This document shows, piece by piece, positions 34,963 through 42,888 of a DNA stretch of 54,715 nt. This DNA comes from Pantanalinema sp. GBBB05 (GTDB taxonomy: Bacteria; Cyanobacteriota; Cyanobacteriia; Leptolyngbyales; Leptolyngbyaceae), in contig VRZD01000044.1 of the NCBI GenBank assembly GCA_016743235.1, forward strand, positions 1-54,715, given 5' to 3'. The notes under the pieces were generated by a model. It did no database searches and was not told the DNA's origin. It saw only the letters and a list, made by a program, of their open reading frames with translations. The position numbers were made by a program, and so were the translations under genes. Within the stretch, counting starts at the first letter, position 1. Each line of letters opens with the position of its first letter.

Positions 34963-35955
34963 ATGCGGGCATTTGTCACGGGTGGAACGGGGTTTGTCGG
35001 AGCGAATCTGATCCGACTCCTGCTACAACAGGGCTATGAGGTGCGGGCATTAGTCCGTCCCCAGAGTCAACTGGATAATTTAACGGATCTCGATTTAGAG
35101 ATTGTTCAGGGTGATTTGAATGATCCCAATTTGCCTCAGCAAATCCAGGGCTGTCAGGTTTGTTTCCATGTGGCAGCACTCTATTCTCTCTGGCAAGCCG
35201 ATCGCGACTTACTGTATCAACACAATGTCTTAGGAACTCGTAATGTCTTGGCAGCGGCTCGGCAAGCGGGAGTGGAACGCACAGTTTATACCAGTTCCGT
35301 CGCGGCGATCGGGGTGAAAGGCGATGGCATTCCGGCAGATGAAACGTACCAAAGTCCGGTAGAAAAGTTAGTCGGACAGTACAAACAATCAAAATATTGG
35401 GCAGAACAGGAGGTCAGGAAAGCGGCGCGATCGGGTCAGGATGTCGTCATTGTCAATCCCAGTAGCCCGATCGGCGCCTGGGATATAAAACCGACCCCAA
35501 CGGGAGACATTATTCTGCGCTTCCTTCGTCGCCAGATGCCGGTTTATATGGACACGGGATTGAACTTTATTCATGTGCAGGATGTGGCTTGGGGGCATTT
35601 ACAAGCTTTAGAACATGGGCAATCTGGCGATCGTTACATCCTGGGCAACCAAAATCTGGCGCTCAAACAACTACTGGATCAACTGGAGCAAATTACTGGA
35701 ATTCCGGCGCCCCAGCGATCGATCCCAGCGTGGATTCCCCTCAGTGTCGCCTGGGTGGATGAACGAATTTTGTCACCGTTAGGCAAACCACCCTCTGTGC
35801 CACTCGACGGGGTGAAGATGGCGCGGCAGGCAATGTATTACAATCCGTCCAAAGCTGTGCATGAATTGGGACTGCCGCAAACCCCGATCGCCACTGCCTT
35901 AAAAGATGCCGTAGATTGGTTTGTAGCCAACGGTTACGTCAGAGAACACAGTTAA
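34963..35955 (+). CDS. hpnA: Hopanoid-associated sugar epimerase HpnA
   Basis: A 330-residue extended short-chain dehydrogenase. The NAD(P)-binding motif VTGGTGFVGANLIRLLL is at the N terminus and the catalytic Tyr/Lys in YKQSKYWAEQEV, preceded by the YTSSVAAIG Ser. HpnA homologues are found in most hopanoid clusters; the exact reaction is not settled. The frame is open to 34861 inside the previous gene, but ATG 34963 begins directly before the nucleotide-binding motif. HpnH follows after 21 bp. Confidence 0.88.
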   Translation: MRAFVTGGTGFVGANLIRLLLQQGYEVRALVRPQSQLDNLTDLDLEIVQGDLNDPNLPQQIQGCQVCFHVAALYSLWQADRDLLYQHNVLGTRNVLAAARQAGVERTVYTSSVAAIGVKGDGIPADETYQSPVEKLVGQYKQSKYWAEQEVRKAARSGQDVVIVNPSSPIGAWDIKPTPTGDIILRFLRRQMPVYMDTGLNFIHVQDVAWGHLQALEHGQSGDRYILGNQNLALKQLLDQLEQITGIPAPQRSIPAWIPLSVAWVDERILSPLGKPPSVPLDGVKMARQAMYYNPSKAVHELGLPQTPIATALKDAVDWFVANGYVREHS

Positions 35956-35976
35956 CGCGAGGAGAGAACGGAGCAG

Positions 35977-36999
35977 ATGGCAATTCACTTACAACAAGCG
36001 ATCGAAGTTGGCAAATACATTGTCAGCCAACGATTGAAGGGACGGAAACGCTATCCCTTAGTGCTGATGCTGGAACCCTTGTTCCGGTGTAATCTGGCTT
36101 GCTCCGGTTGTGGCAAAATTCAGCATCCGGTCGAAATCCTCAAACAGAATCTCACTCCCGAACAATGTTTCGCCGCTGTAGAAGAGTGTGGCGCGCCTGT
36201 GGTGTCTATTCCCGGTGGCGAGCCGCTACTGCATCCCCAAATTGAGCAAATTGTTCAGGGGTTAGTCGATCGCAAGAAATTCATCTACCTCTGTACGAAC
36301 GGGCTATTGCTAGAAAAAAGTTTAGATAAGTTCCAGCCCTCACCCTATCTCACCTTTAGCGTTCATTTGGACGGCTTACAGGAATTGCACGATCGTTGTG
36401 TCGATCGTAACGGCGTGTTTGAAACGGCGGTCAATGCTATTAAAGCCGCTAAAGCCAGAGGATTCCGTGTGACGACAAATACCACTGTATTTGAAGGGAC
36501 TGATCCTAAGGAAGTGCAGGCATTTTTCGATTTCCTCAGTACCTTAAATATCGATGGCATGATGATTTCACCGGGGTATAGCTACGAATGGGCCCCCGAT
36601 CAAGACCACTTCCTGAAACGGGAACAAACCAAAGCCCTGTTCCGCGAAATTCTTGCCCCCTACCAAACTGGACAAAAGCATTGGAACTTTAACCACAATC
36701 CATTATTCCTCGACTTTCTCACAGGCGAAAAAGACTACGAATGTACGCCTTGGGGCAGTCCCAGTTACAGTGTTTTAGGGTGGCAGAAGCCTTGTTACTT
36801 ACTAAATGAAGGCTACTATTCCAGCTATCAAGAACTCCTAGAGCAGACGGACTGGAGCCAGTACGGTCGGGCGAGTGGGAATCCTAAATGTGCCGATTGT
36901 ATGGTGCATTGTGGGTATGAACCCACCGCCGCAACGGATGCGATGGAACCCCAAAATATGATGCGGGCATTAGGTAGCGTCTTTAGTTTTAGCCGTTAA
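35977..36999 (+). CDS. hpnH: Adenosyl-hopene transferase HpnH (radical SAM)
   Basis: 340 residues. HpnH joins the 5'-deoxyadenosyl group to diploptene, the first step of extended C35 hopanoids. The radical-SAM cluster motif is CNLACSGC (a CX3CX2C pattern) at about residue 36-43, followed by SIPGGEPLLHPQ. The C-terminal domain has the further Cys residues of HpnH (PKCADCMVHCGYEPTA). It starts at ATG 35977 after GGAGAG and is the last gene of the cluster. A perfect hairpin follows. Confidence 0.93.
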   Translation: MAIHLQQAIEVGKYIVSQRLKGRKRYPLVLMLEPLFRCNLACSGCGKIQHPVEILKQNLTPEQCFAAVEECGAPVVSIPGGEPLLHPQIEQIVQGLVDRKKFIYLCTNGLLLEKSLDKFQPSPYLTFSVHLDGLQELHDRCVDRNGVFETAVNAIKAAKARGFRVTTNTTVFEGTDPKEVQAFFDFLSTLNIDGMMISPGYSYEWAPDQDHFLKREQTKALFREILAPYQTGQKHWNFNHNPLFLDFLTGEKDYECTPWGSPSYSVLGWQKPCYLLNEGYYSSYQELLEQTDWSQYGRASGNPKCADCMVHCGYEPTAATDAMEPQNMMRALGSVFSFSR

Positions 37000-37011
37000 G
37001 CTCAACTGCCT

Positions 37012-37043
37012 GTAGGAGCATATGAGGAGTGATATGCTCCTAC
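37012..37043. terminator. Perfect hairpin between convergent genes
   Basis: GTAGGAGCATAT and ATATGCTCCTAC form a perfect 12-bp stem with an 8-nt loop, 13 bp after the hpnH stop and 14 bp after the end of the convergent small exported gene. A bidirectional terminator is the simplest reading. Confidence 0.7.
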
Positions 37044-37056
37044 GAAATATCGATGC

Positions 37057-37431
37057 TCATGCCCCATTACGGCAGCGCTCCAGAGCTTCCAATTGTAGCC
37101 ACATGCTACCTCCCATTTTCACCATCGGAATTTGACAATAGGCAGGATAGGGAGAATTCACTGGTGTACCAGGACGGGTGACTGAGCTAGCTGGGACAGA
37201 TTGAGGTGGTTGCGATCGGTCTAAAGACATATCTGCTGTGGTGTCACATTTTCCTTGAGCCGCCAGTTCTAATCGGGCTGTGCCACCCATTGTGGTTGGA
37301 TGCAAGCTGGATTGGCAGTTCATGGCTGGGTTGGGTTCCGCGGCATGGGCAACCGTGGCGATCGTGCCAACCACAGGCAGAGACATGGCTAACGCTAGGG
37401 AAACGGCGGCTGAATGAATCAGGTTTTTCAT
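37057..37431 (-). CDS. Small exported protein with duplicated Cys motif
   Basis: 124 residues with a clear signal peptide (hydrophobic core, cleavage after VAHAA). The mature protein carries the same motif twice: MGGTARLELAAQGKC and MGGSMWLQLEALERC, each preceded by a Cys about 13 residues upstream, which suggests two disulphide-bonded repeats. I do not recognise a family. AAGGAG lies 7 nt before the ATG at 37431. Confidence 0.65.
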   Translation of the reverse strand: MKNLIHSAAVSLALAMSLPVVGTIATVAHAAEPNPAMNCQSSLHPTTMGGTARLELAAQGKCDTTADMSLDRSQPPQSVPASSVTRPGTPVNSPYPAYCQIPMVKMGGSMWLQLEALERCRNGA

Positions 37432-37752
37432 CGTTGTTCTCCTTTGAAGGGGGTGGTGCAGGTGATTGATTCACCATGCTTCCTAGCATCGGTGGCTATC
37501 CTGAGGTGGTGCTGAAAACGACCTGAAATCAGGTTAGGAAGTTGATAAGGAACGTCCTCATCCTGCCAAGTGAGATATATTCCTCCACTGAGAAATTCCT
37601 TCTAAGAATTTAATTGGTTAGAAATTGTGAGGATCTGGGCAGTCTGATCAAAAGAGTGTATTGCCTTGCGTCCTCACGGCGTTTTAGCCTGGTATTCTGG
37701 AGTTTTCGCGTTGTCCAGTCAGCCTACTTCTCAACACCGTCGCCATCTACCC

Positions 37753-39138
37753 ATGCTCCCAACCTTATCTGAAGGGAGCCTGTTGGCTCTGCATCTTGAG
37801 TCTACGCTCCGGGATTTGCCTCTGTACCAGTTTGAAACTGATTTGAACTGTCTGGGAACGGAGCTTGCGGAAGTGTTTGAGCAACATCCGTTACTGCCAG
37901 GAGCCGTTCTGATTGAGCGGCGACAGTTTGTGGGGATGATTTCGCGCAAACGCTTTTTGGAATATTTGATTCGTCCGCATGGCATGGAAATTTTCCTGCG
38001 GGAACCTTTGCGGGTGTTATATAGCTATGCGCGGAGCGAATTATTGTTGCTACCAGGCGATACTCCGATCCTGGTTGCTGCCCAGCAGGCCTTACGCCGA
38101 TCGCCAGAATTGCGCGGGGAACCGATCGTCGTGCAACTGGAACAGTCCTATCAAATGCTCGATATTCATGAACTGAATATTGCTTACTGGCAAATTCGCG
38201 GGATTGAAACCCAGGTGCGGTATGAGCGGGCGCAGGCACAGATGATCCAGAGCGACAAAATGGCAAATTTAGGGCGGCTCGTGGATGGAGTGGCTCACGA
38301 AATTCTCGATCCGGTTAGCTTTATTTGGGGCAATCTCAGCCATGTTGCTGCTTATAGCGAAGATTTGCTGAAACTAATCGCGGCCTATGATCGCTGGCAA
38401 GCCAAATTACCTCAAGACATTCTTGACTTACAGCTAGAACTAGAGATTGATTATCTCCGAGAGGATTTACCGCGCACGATCGAGAGTATTCGGACGGGGG
38501 CTGAACGTTTATCGAAACTAGCGACTAGTCTGCAAAACTTTTGCCATATTGATGAGGTTTATCCCAAACCCGCCGACTTACACGAATATCTGGATGGGAT
38601 TTTGTTACTGCTGAAAAGTCGGCTAAGTAGCGAGATTCAGGTGATTAAAAACTACGGTCATTTGCCACCTGTCCTCTGTTATCCAGGGCAACTGAATCAA
38701 GTCTTCATGAATACTCTCAGCCATGCTGTGGATGCGTTGCTGAATCAAGCGGTAAGCCAACAACTGCATTTAGACTTTCGGGCTGACCAAACGACTCAGC
38801 CTTCTAATATTCCCACCTTTAAGCCAACGATCGAAATTACTACCCAGGTGCGTACCATGACCTCAATGGATGGTGGCAATTCCCGGTGGGTGTCTGTCTG
38901 CATCATGCATAATGGCTCTAGCTTATCCGCTGCTGCCCAAAAAGAAATCCTGGAATCCTTTTCAGTGAAGAAACGGGCGGAAAAGGAAACCAGTTTAGCC
39001 GTCAGCTATCAAATTGTGACCGCCAAACATGGTGGCAAATTTGAGGTGCGGGCCCATAGTTTACCCACAGCAGATGGCTCGATCGATTTAGAAACCAGCA
39101 GTGGGATTGAATTTGAGATCCTGTTGCCTTTGCTTTGA
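37753..39138 (+). CDS. Histidine-kinase-like protein with degenerate ATPase domain
   Basis: About 461 residues. The N-terminal half looks like a CBS-type/sensor domain shared by cyanobacterial kinases (LRDLPLYQFETDLNCLG, then ERRQFVGMISRKRFLEYL). The H-box is intact (MANLGRLVDGVAHEILDPV), but in the ATPase domain the N-box reads NQVFMNTLSHAVDAL, with His for the Mg-binding Asn, and the G1 box reads IMHNGSSLS instead of the usual DNGPGI type. The later region SLAVSYQIVTAKHGG is kept. It may be a pseudokinase or scaffold. The frame is open to a TTG at 37666; I prefer ATG 37753. Confidence 0.72.
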   Translation: MLPTLSEGSLLALHLESTLRDLPLYQFETDLNCLGTELAEVFEQHPLLPGAVLIERRQFVGMISRKRFLEYLIRPHGMEIFLREPLRVLYSYARSELLLLPGDTPILVAAQQALRRSPELRGEPIVVQLEQSYQMLDIHELNIAYWQIRGIETQVRYERAQAQMIQSDKMANLGRLVDGVAHEILDPVSFIWGNLSHVAAYSEDLLKLIAAYDRWQAKLPQDILDLQLELEIDYLREDLPRTIESIRTGAERLSKLATSLQNFCHIDEVYPKPADLHEYLDGILLLLKSRLSSEIQVIKNYGHLPPVLCYPGQLNQVFMNTLSHAVDALLNQAVSQQLHLDFRADQTTQPSNIPTFKPTIEITTQVRTMTSMDGGNSRWVSVCIMHNGSSLSAAAQKEILESFSVKKRAEKETSLAVSYQIVTAKHGGKFEVRAHSLPTADGSIDLETSSGIEFEILLPLL

Positions 39139-39163
39139 GCCAGCGACCTGCTGGGATGAAGAT

Positions 39164-39592
39164 CTACTCGTCCGATCGAGAGGGTGGAGCCGCATCATGA
39201 TCTGTAGACTTGCTATGCAGAAACTTCTCCCAAGCTGTTTTGGCTGCTTCCGCTAATCGGGTGCCAAACGATTCCATTTCCTGCACAACGGAGTTCCAGT
39301 TTTTCTCAGCTTCCTGCTGAATCTGCTGAAAGGAGTGTTCAAGGCGATCGCGGTCAATAATCTTATCGTTCTCGATCGCTTCCCGCGCTTGCCGAACGGC
39401 AGTGAGATAAGCCTCACGGGTTAAATCTCCAGCAGACTGAATTTCCGACTGTGCCCGTTTCTTAATTGCATCAATCAACGCTTGCGTTTCGTGCTTCACA
39501 TCGTCACCTCGACCTGGTGTTGCCTGCTCAACCAACGTATCCGTGGGACTGGGAACGATGGCAGAAGTGTCATGGGTTGGTTCAGTCGTCAT
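39164..39592 (-). CDS. Helical hypothetical protein, 142 aa
   Basis: A soluble, highly charged protein predicted to be almost all helix between about residues 33 and 125 (QALIDAIKKRAQSEIQ, LEHSFQQIQQEAEKNW), with disordered ends. This apolipoprotein-like pattern is common in cyanobacterial hypothetical proteins. No known domain recognised. It is convergent with the histidine-kinase-like gene, 25 bp away. Confidence 0.6.
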   Translation of the reverse strand: MTTEPTHDTSAIVPSPTDTLVEQATPGRGDDVKHETQALIDAIKKRAQSEIQSAGDLTREAYLTAVRQAREAIENDKIIDRDRLEHSFQQIQQEAEKNWNSVVQEMESFGTRLAEAAKTAWEKFLHSKSTDHDAAPPSRSDE

Positions 39593-39795
39593 AACTCCCC
39601 CTTCTTCAGACCTGGATATGCTTACACGCCTACACTATAACGCAGCTAATCTTGGCAACCTGATCGATTGGCTACTCAACGATCGCAAGTGATTGACGGT
39701 GACAACGGGACGTTCTTAAATTAGATTAAGGTAAACAAGTGTAAAGAACAGATTAATAATTGCTCCGTTCAAGCCGTTAGGTCAACCTCCCCATC

Positions 39796-40653
39796 ATGGT
39801 TATGTCTCCTGCTTTTGTGACACGACGATCGCTGAAATACTCTGTCCTCAAGGGTGCTACCTGCCTGCTAGCCGGAGTGCTGGCACTGGCACTTTGGTTT
39901 AATCCCCTCGGTATGCTGCCCGGTGGTACTGTCGCCTACGCCTATAACAATCCAGACTTATTGCCTGATGTGCAGACTCCGGTGATTGATCTGGCAAAAG
40001 CCTTAACTGAGGAACAAGAGGGCACACTAGCTCAGAATTTAGAGAATTTTGAGCAGGAGACGGGCTGGAAATTGCGCGTGTTAACTCAGTTCGATCGCAC
40101 CCCAGGTTCAGCAGTCAAAGAATACTGGGGATTAGATGACCATAGTGTGTTGCTGGTTGCCGATCCCCGTGGCGGTAACTTACTCAACTTCAGTGTGGGA
40201 GATGATTTGTATCCGCTGATGCCTCGCACCTTCTGGATTGAACTGCAAACCCGCTTTGGCAATCAATTTTTTGTCCGCGAAAACGGCGAGGATCAGGCGA
40301 TCCTGCATGCCTTAAATTCAATTCAATCTTGCTTGCGGCAGGGTGGCTGTCGGGTCGTCCCCGGTTTACCGAAAGAGCAATGGATTTTGACCCTGATTAC
40401 CTCGGTCGTGGGTGGTGTGATCTGTGGCTTTGCGGCTCATCCCCGTAAAGAAGGTCAGGTTTTTGCCTGGCAGTGGGCTCTCATCTTTTCGCCACTTTGG
40501 GGCATTTTGTTTATCGCGTTCGGAATTGCGCCAGTGATTACCCGCACCAGTGATTGGCTGCCCTTATTCCGCAATGTTTCTGGTTTCATGATTGGGGCAC
40601 TTGTTGCGTTTTTATCACCGACATTTAATCGATCGACGACCTCTGAAACCTAA
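39796..40653 (+). CDS. TPM-domain membrane protein
   Basis: 285 residues: a signal or anchor helix (about 15-45), a TPM domain (about 55-195; TPVIDLAKALTEEQEGTLAQ, then VLTQFDRTPG and VLLVADPRGGNLLNFSVG) and three C-terminal transmembrane helices. TPM proteins include plant TLP18.3, which takes part in photosystem II repair, so a thylakoid or plasma-membrane role is plausible but unproven. ATG 39796 and ATG 39802 are both possible starts. Confidence 0.8.
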   Translation: MVMSPAFVTRRSLKYSVLKGATCLLAGVLALALWFNPLGMLPGGTVAYAYNNPDLLPDVQTPVIDLAKALTEEQEGTLAQNLENFEQETGWKLRVLTQFDRTPGSAVKEYWGLDDHSVLLVADPRGGNLLNFSVGDDLYPLMPRTFWIELQTRFGNQFFVRENGEDQAILHALNSIQSCLRQGGCRVVPGLPKEQWILTLITSVVGGVICGFAAHPRKEGQVFAWQWALIFSPLWGILFIAFGIAPVITRTSDWLPLFRNVSGFMIGALVAFLSPTFNRSTTSET

Positions 40654-40953
40654 TTCTATTCGCACGTTCAGCTTCATCTGACTGCGGTTAATTGATCCGT
40701 TCATCAACCCATCTGTCCGCCTTTTATCCACCGAGGCAACGGCAGGTGGGTTGCTTTGGATGTCGGCAAATTGTTGGTAGTCCGCTACTCGCCATGTTGT
40801 TACATGCAGAAATTTTTCGCTATTTCTTCTGGAATGCTATATAGTACAGTTGTACTAAATAAATGTGTAGCATTAATACTACAAGTTATTTCACTTCACC
40901 TTATATCTTTCTCATATCCTCGCCCACCCTGACAAGTCCAAAGGAGTTTGCCT
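40654..40953. other. Intergenic region before the LexA-box cassette
   Basis: No gene seen. An imperfect inverted repeat (CAACCCATCTGTCC at 40705 and GGCAGGTGGGTTG at 40741) could end the TPM transcript. The LexA-type box lies at 40843, and a clear AAGGAG site sits 7 nt before the next start codon. Confidence 0.5.
40843..40856 (+). promoter_or_regulatory. Perfect LexA-type box upstream of a three-gene cassette
   Basis: AGTACAGTTGTACT is a perfect palindrome around a four-base centre and fits the cyanobacterial LexA consensus RGTACNNNDGTWCB. It overlaps a TATAGT hexamer (40840-40845) that could be a -10 element and lies 97 bp before the first ATG of the cassette, the place expected for a repressor site. 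Confidence 0.6.
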
Positions 40954-41346
40954 ATGAATCGCCGTCCCCCCAAACGCAGCAGTGTCAGATATATGCTGGC
41001 TGGTGGCTCAGCTATTGCCGCGATCGGCTTGCTGGTAGATCCCAGCCATTTGATGCCCAAACCTGCTCCTGCTAAAGATTTTTGTCAAGAGATCGTTCAA
41101 CCTACCGCCTCACTGTCTCGGCAGCAACTATCCGCCCTCCTGGCTGTTCCTGAACGTTCTCCTAAAGCCAACCTCAAGCAGGTGATCAATCAACCGTACT
41201 GCAAGCTCCCTGGCTTGCAAGTGCGATCGGACACTCCTGCCCAACGGGAAGCCTATCCCCTAGCATTTGATCCACAAACCTGGTTTGTTGTGCTGTATGA
41301 GGGAGACGAATATGTTGGTTATTCGTTTAGCTTCCGTCATGACTAG
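40954..41346 (+). CDS. Small exported or anchored protein, first gene of the LexA-box cassette
   Basis: 130 residues. A basic N terminus and a short hydrophobic stretch (YMLAGGSAIAAIGLLVD) suggest a signal or anchor segment. The rest contains two Cys (DFCQEIV and PYCKLP) and the segment REAYPLAFDPQTWFVVLYEGDEYVGYSFSFR. I believe it belongs to a family of cyanobacterial hypothetical proteins with this C-terminal sequence, but no function is known. ATG 40954 has AAGGAG 7 nt upstream and is preferred over the in-frame TTG 6 nt earlier. Confidence 0.75.
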   Translation: MNRRPPKRSSVRYMLAGGSAIAAIGLLVDPSHLMPKPAPAKDFCQEIVQPTASLSRQQLSALLAVPERSPKANLKQVINQPYCKLPGLQVRSDTPAQREAYPLAFDPQTWFVVLYEGDEYVGYSFSFRHD

Positions 41347-41791
41347 AGCTTGGACCCTTAGCCCTGGTTTGCTCTCCAGCCTGCTGCTCACAAGTTGCCA
41401 ACTAAATACGCAATCCCCCGCCCCAATTTCTGTGCAGTTGTACCAACGCTGGGAACTGCAACCGGGTGACACGATCGCTGGCTACACCGTCATGGGTGGT
41501 CTGGGAGATACCTCGATCGCGTTGAATGGTAATCCCGTCTATGCCCCATTTAACGGTGAAACCCAGCAGGATAAACGCCAGTGCGTATTTTTCTCTAGTC
41601 CTGATGTACCCGCTTATTTATTTCGCTTCTGTGGGCTAGAAAATCCTCGACTGGGCAATGTTAACCAGGGCGAACCACTGGGAAAAGCTGCGATCGTGCA
41701 GTTCGCCACCTTGCGCAAACAACCGAATGGTACCTGGGCGATCGTTGAACCGAGTAAACGCATTTTGGAACGCACCCTCAAACCATCATGA
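41312..41791 (+). CDS. Predicted lipoprotein, second gene of the LexA-box cassette
   Basis: About 159 residues. The N terminus ends in the lipobox LLTSC, so it is probably lipidated and membrane-anchored. The mature domain is beta-rich (ELQPGDTIAGYTVMGGLGD, then APFNGETQ) and ends in IVEPSKRILERTLKPS. No known domain recognised. I chose ATG 41312, which has GGGAG 6 nt upstream within the preceding gene; ATG 41339, overlapping the previous stop by 8 bp, would also keep the lipobox. The next gene overlaps its end by 4 bp, so the genes form one operon. Confidence 0.72.
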   Translation: MLVIRLASVMTRAWTLSPGLLSSLLLTSCQLNTQSPAPISVQLYQRWELQPGDTIAGYTVMGGLGDTSIALNGNPVYAPFNGETQQDKRQCVFFSSPDVPAYLFRFCGLENPRLGNVNQGEPLGKAAIVQFATLRKQPNGTWAIVEPSKRILERTLKPS

Positions 41792-42786
41792 AATCCTCTG
41801 TGCCTCCACCCTCTGTCCTTGCCCTCAGCCTCCTGACTCTAGCCGTCAGTAGTACAGCTAAGCCAGCCCATGCGGATGATGCGATCGTCTCCTTTGCTCC
41901 TCCCGCTACTTCTAATGCCACTCCTCCCGCTCCACCTCCATCCGCTTCTCCCCTCAGTTTTACCCCAACTTCCCCACCTGCCCCCTCTCCCCCTGCTCCA
42001 CCGCCCACGATCGCGGCTCGCTCAACTCCTCCTACCGACGACCAACTATTCAATGGTGGCTCTGAATCTCTCGTTGCCCGAACTGTGGGTGCGGCTGAAG
42101 GGACTCGTACGGCGGATGGTGGTAAAACGTCCCTCTGGGAACATCACACGGATCCAGGGAATTTTGTCGAAAATTGCGGTACATTTAGCTACCAGTTTGG
42201 CTACGGGCAGATGCCACCGGAGGAATGTGATGTCCAGCAGATGGCAAAAATTCGGCGCCACTATGAGGAAACCATTCTGCCGCAAGCTCAAGCGGCTGGC
42301 ATTGAACTAGACTTACTCGAAAAACTGAATGGTATTGATCTAGCCAATCAAGCTCCGTTAGCGGTGACGCAGTCAGGTGGCTATGTCGATCGCTTAGTGG
42401 CGGAAAAACAAAAGGGACTGCAAGGATCAGAAGCGATTCTGGAAGCGCGGGTGATGTCGTTTTGTAATCCTGAGCGGGGTGATGGTACACCGCCCTCTTG
42501 TTGGGATGCCTCTGGGCTACGGGCGTATGACGACATTAGTAAGGAAGCCAGTATTCGGCATGATCAACAACGCCGGATGGACATGATCGATCGAGCGCTG
42601 GCAGCCTGGGAACAAGACCATCCTCAAGTCGCCCAACAATTGCAACTGCCGGATATGGCTCAACTACCGGCTGGACAAGCTCAAGTTGCTGCTGTACCTG
42701 CTTCATCTCTAGCGATCGATCGCGAAAAAGTGGCGGATCAAATCATCTTTTGGGATGCCTCTCAACAGGTTGCCGCGATCGAATAA
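41788..42786 (+). CDS. Exported Pro-rich protein with possible lysozyme-like domain, third gene of the LexA-box cassette
   Basis: 332 residues. A signal peptide (cleavage likely after AKPAHA) is followed by a Pro/Ala/Ser-rich linker of about 55 residues and then a conserved domain starting VGAAEGTRTADGGKTSLWEH, HTDPGN, FSYQFGYGQMPPEE. A later block has EKLNGIDLANQAPLA and ERRMDMIDRALAAW-like helices. Cyanobacterial relatives share the AAEGTR and HTDPGN motifs. The E-G-x-R start recalls the catalytic Glu of phage-type lysozymes, but that is weak inference. The ATGA overlap with the lipoprotein gene shows translational coupling. Confidence 0.72.
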   Translation: MKSSVPPPSVLALSLLTLAVSSTAKPAHADDAIVSFAPPATSNATPPAPPPSASPLSFTPTSPPAPSPPAPPPTIAARSTPPTDDQLFNGGSESLVARTVGAAEGTRTADGGKTSLWEHHTDPGNFVENCGTFSYQFGYGQMPPEECDVQQMAKIRRHYEETILPQAQAAGIELDLLEKLNGIDLANQAPLAVTQSGGYVDRLVAEKQKGLQGSEAILEARVMSFCNPERGDGTPPSCWDASGLRAYDDISKEASIRHDQQRRMDMIDRALAAWEQDHPQVAQQLQLPDMAQLPAGQAQVAAVPASSLAIDREKVADQIIFWDASQQVAAIE

Positions 42787-42888
42787 AGCCATGCCTCAGT
42801 CCTATGGACAAAGCGGAGAATCATCATAAGATCAGGATGACATACTGACTAGTTAGCTATCGTCAATCTGTCTAATGCCTGATCTTGT

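Noticed and set aside
41778..42053. Gly/Ala-rich minus-strand frame opposite the Pro-rich linker
   Set aside because: It is the antisense shadow of the Pro-rich linker of the third cassette protein.
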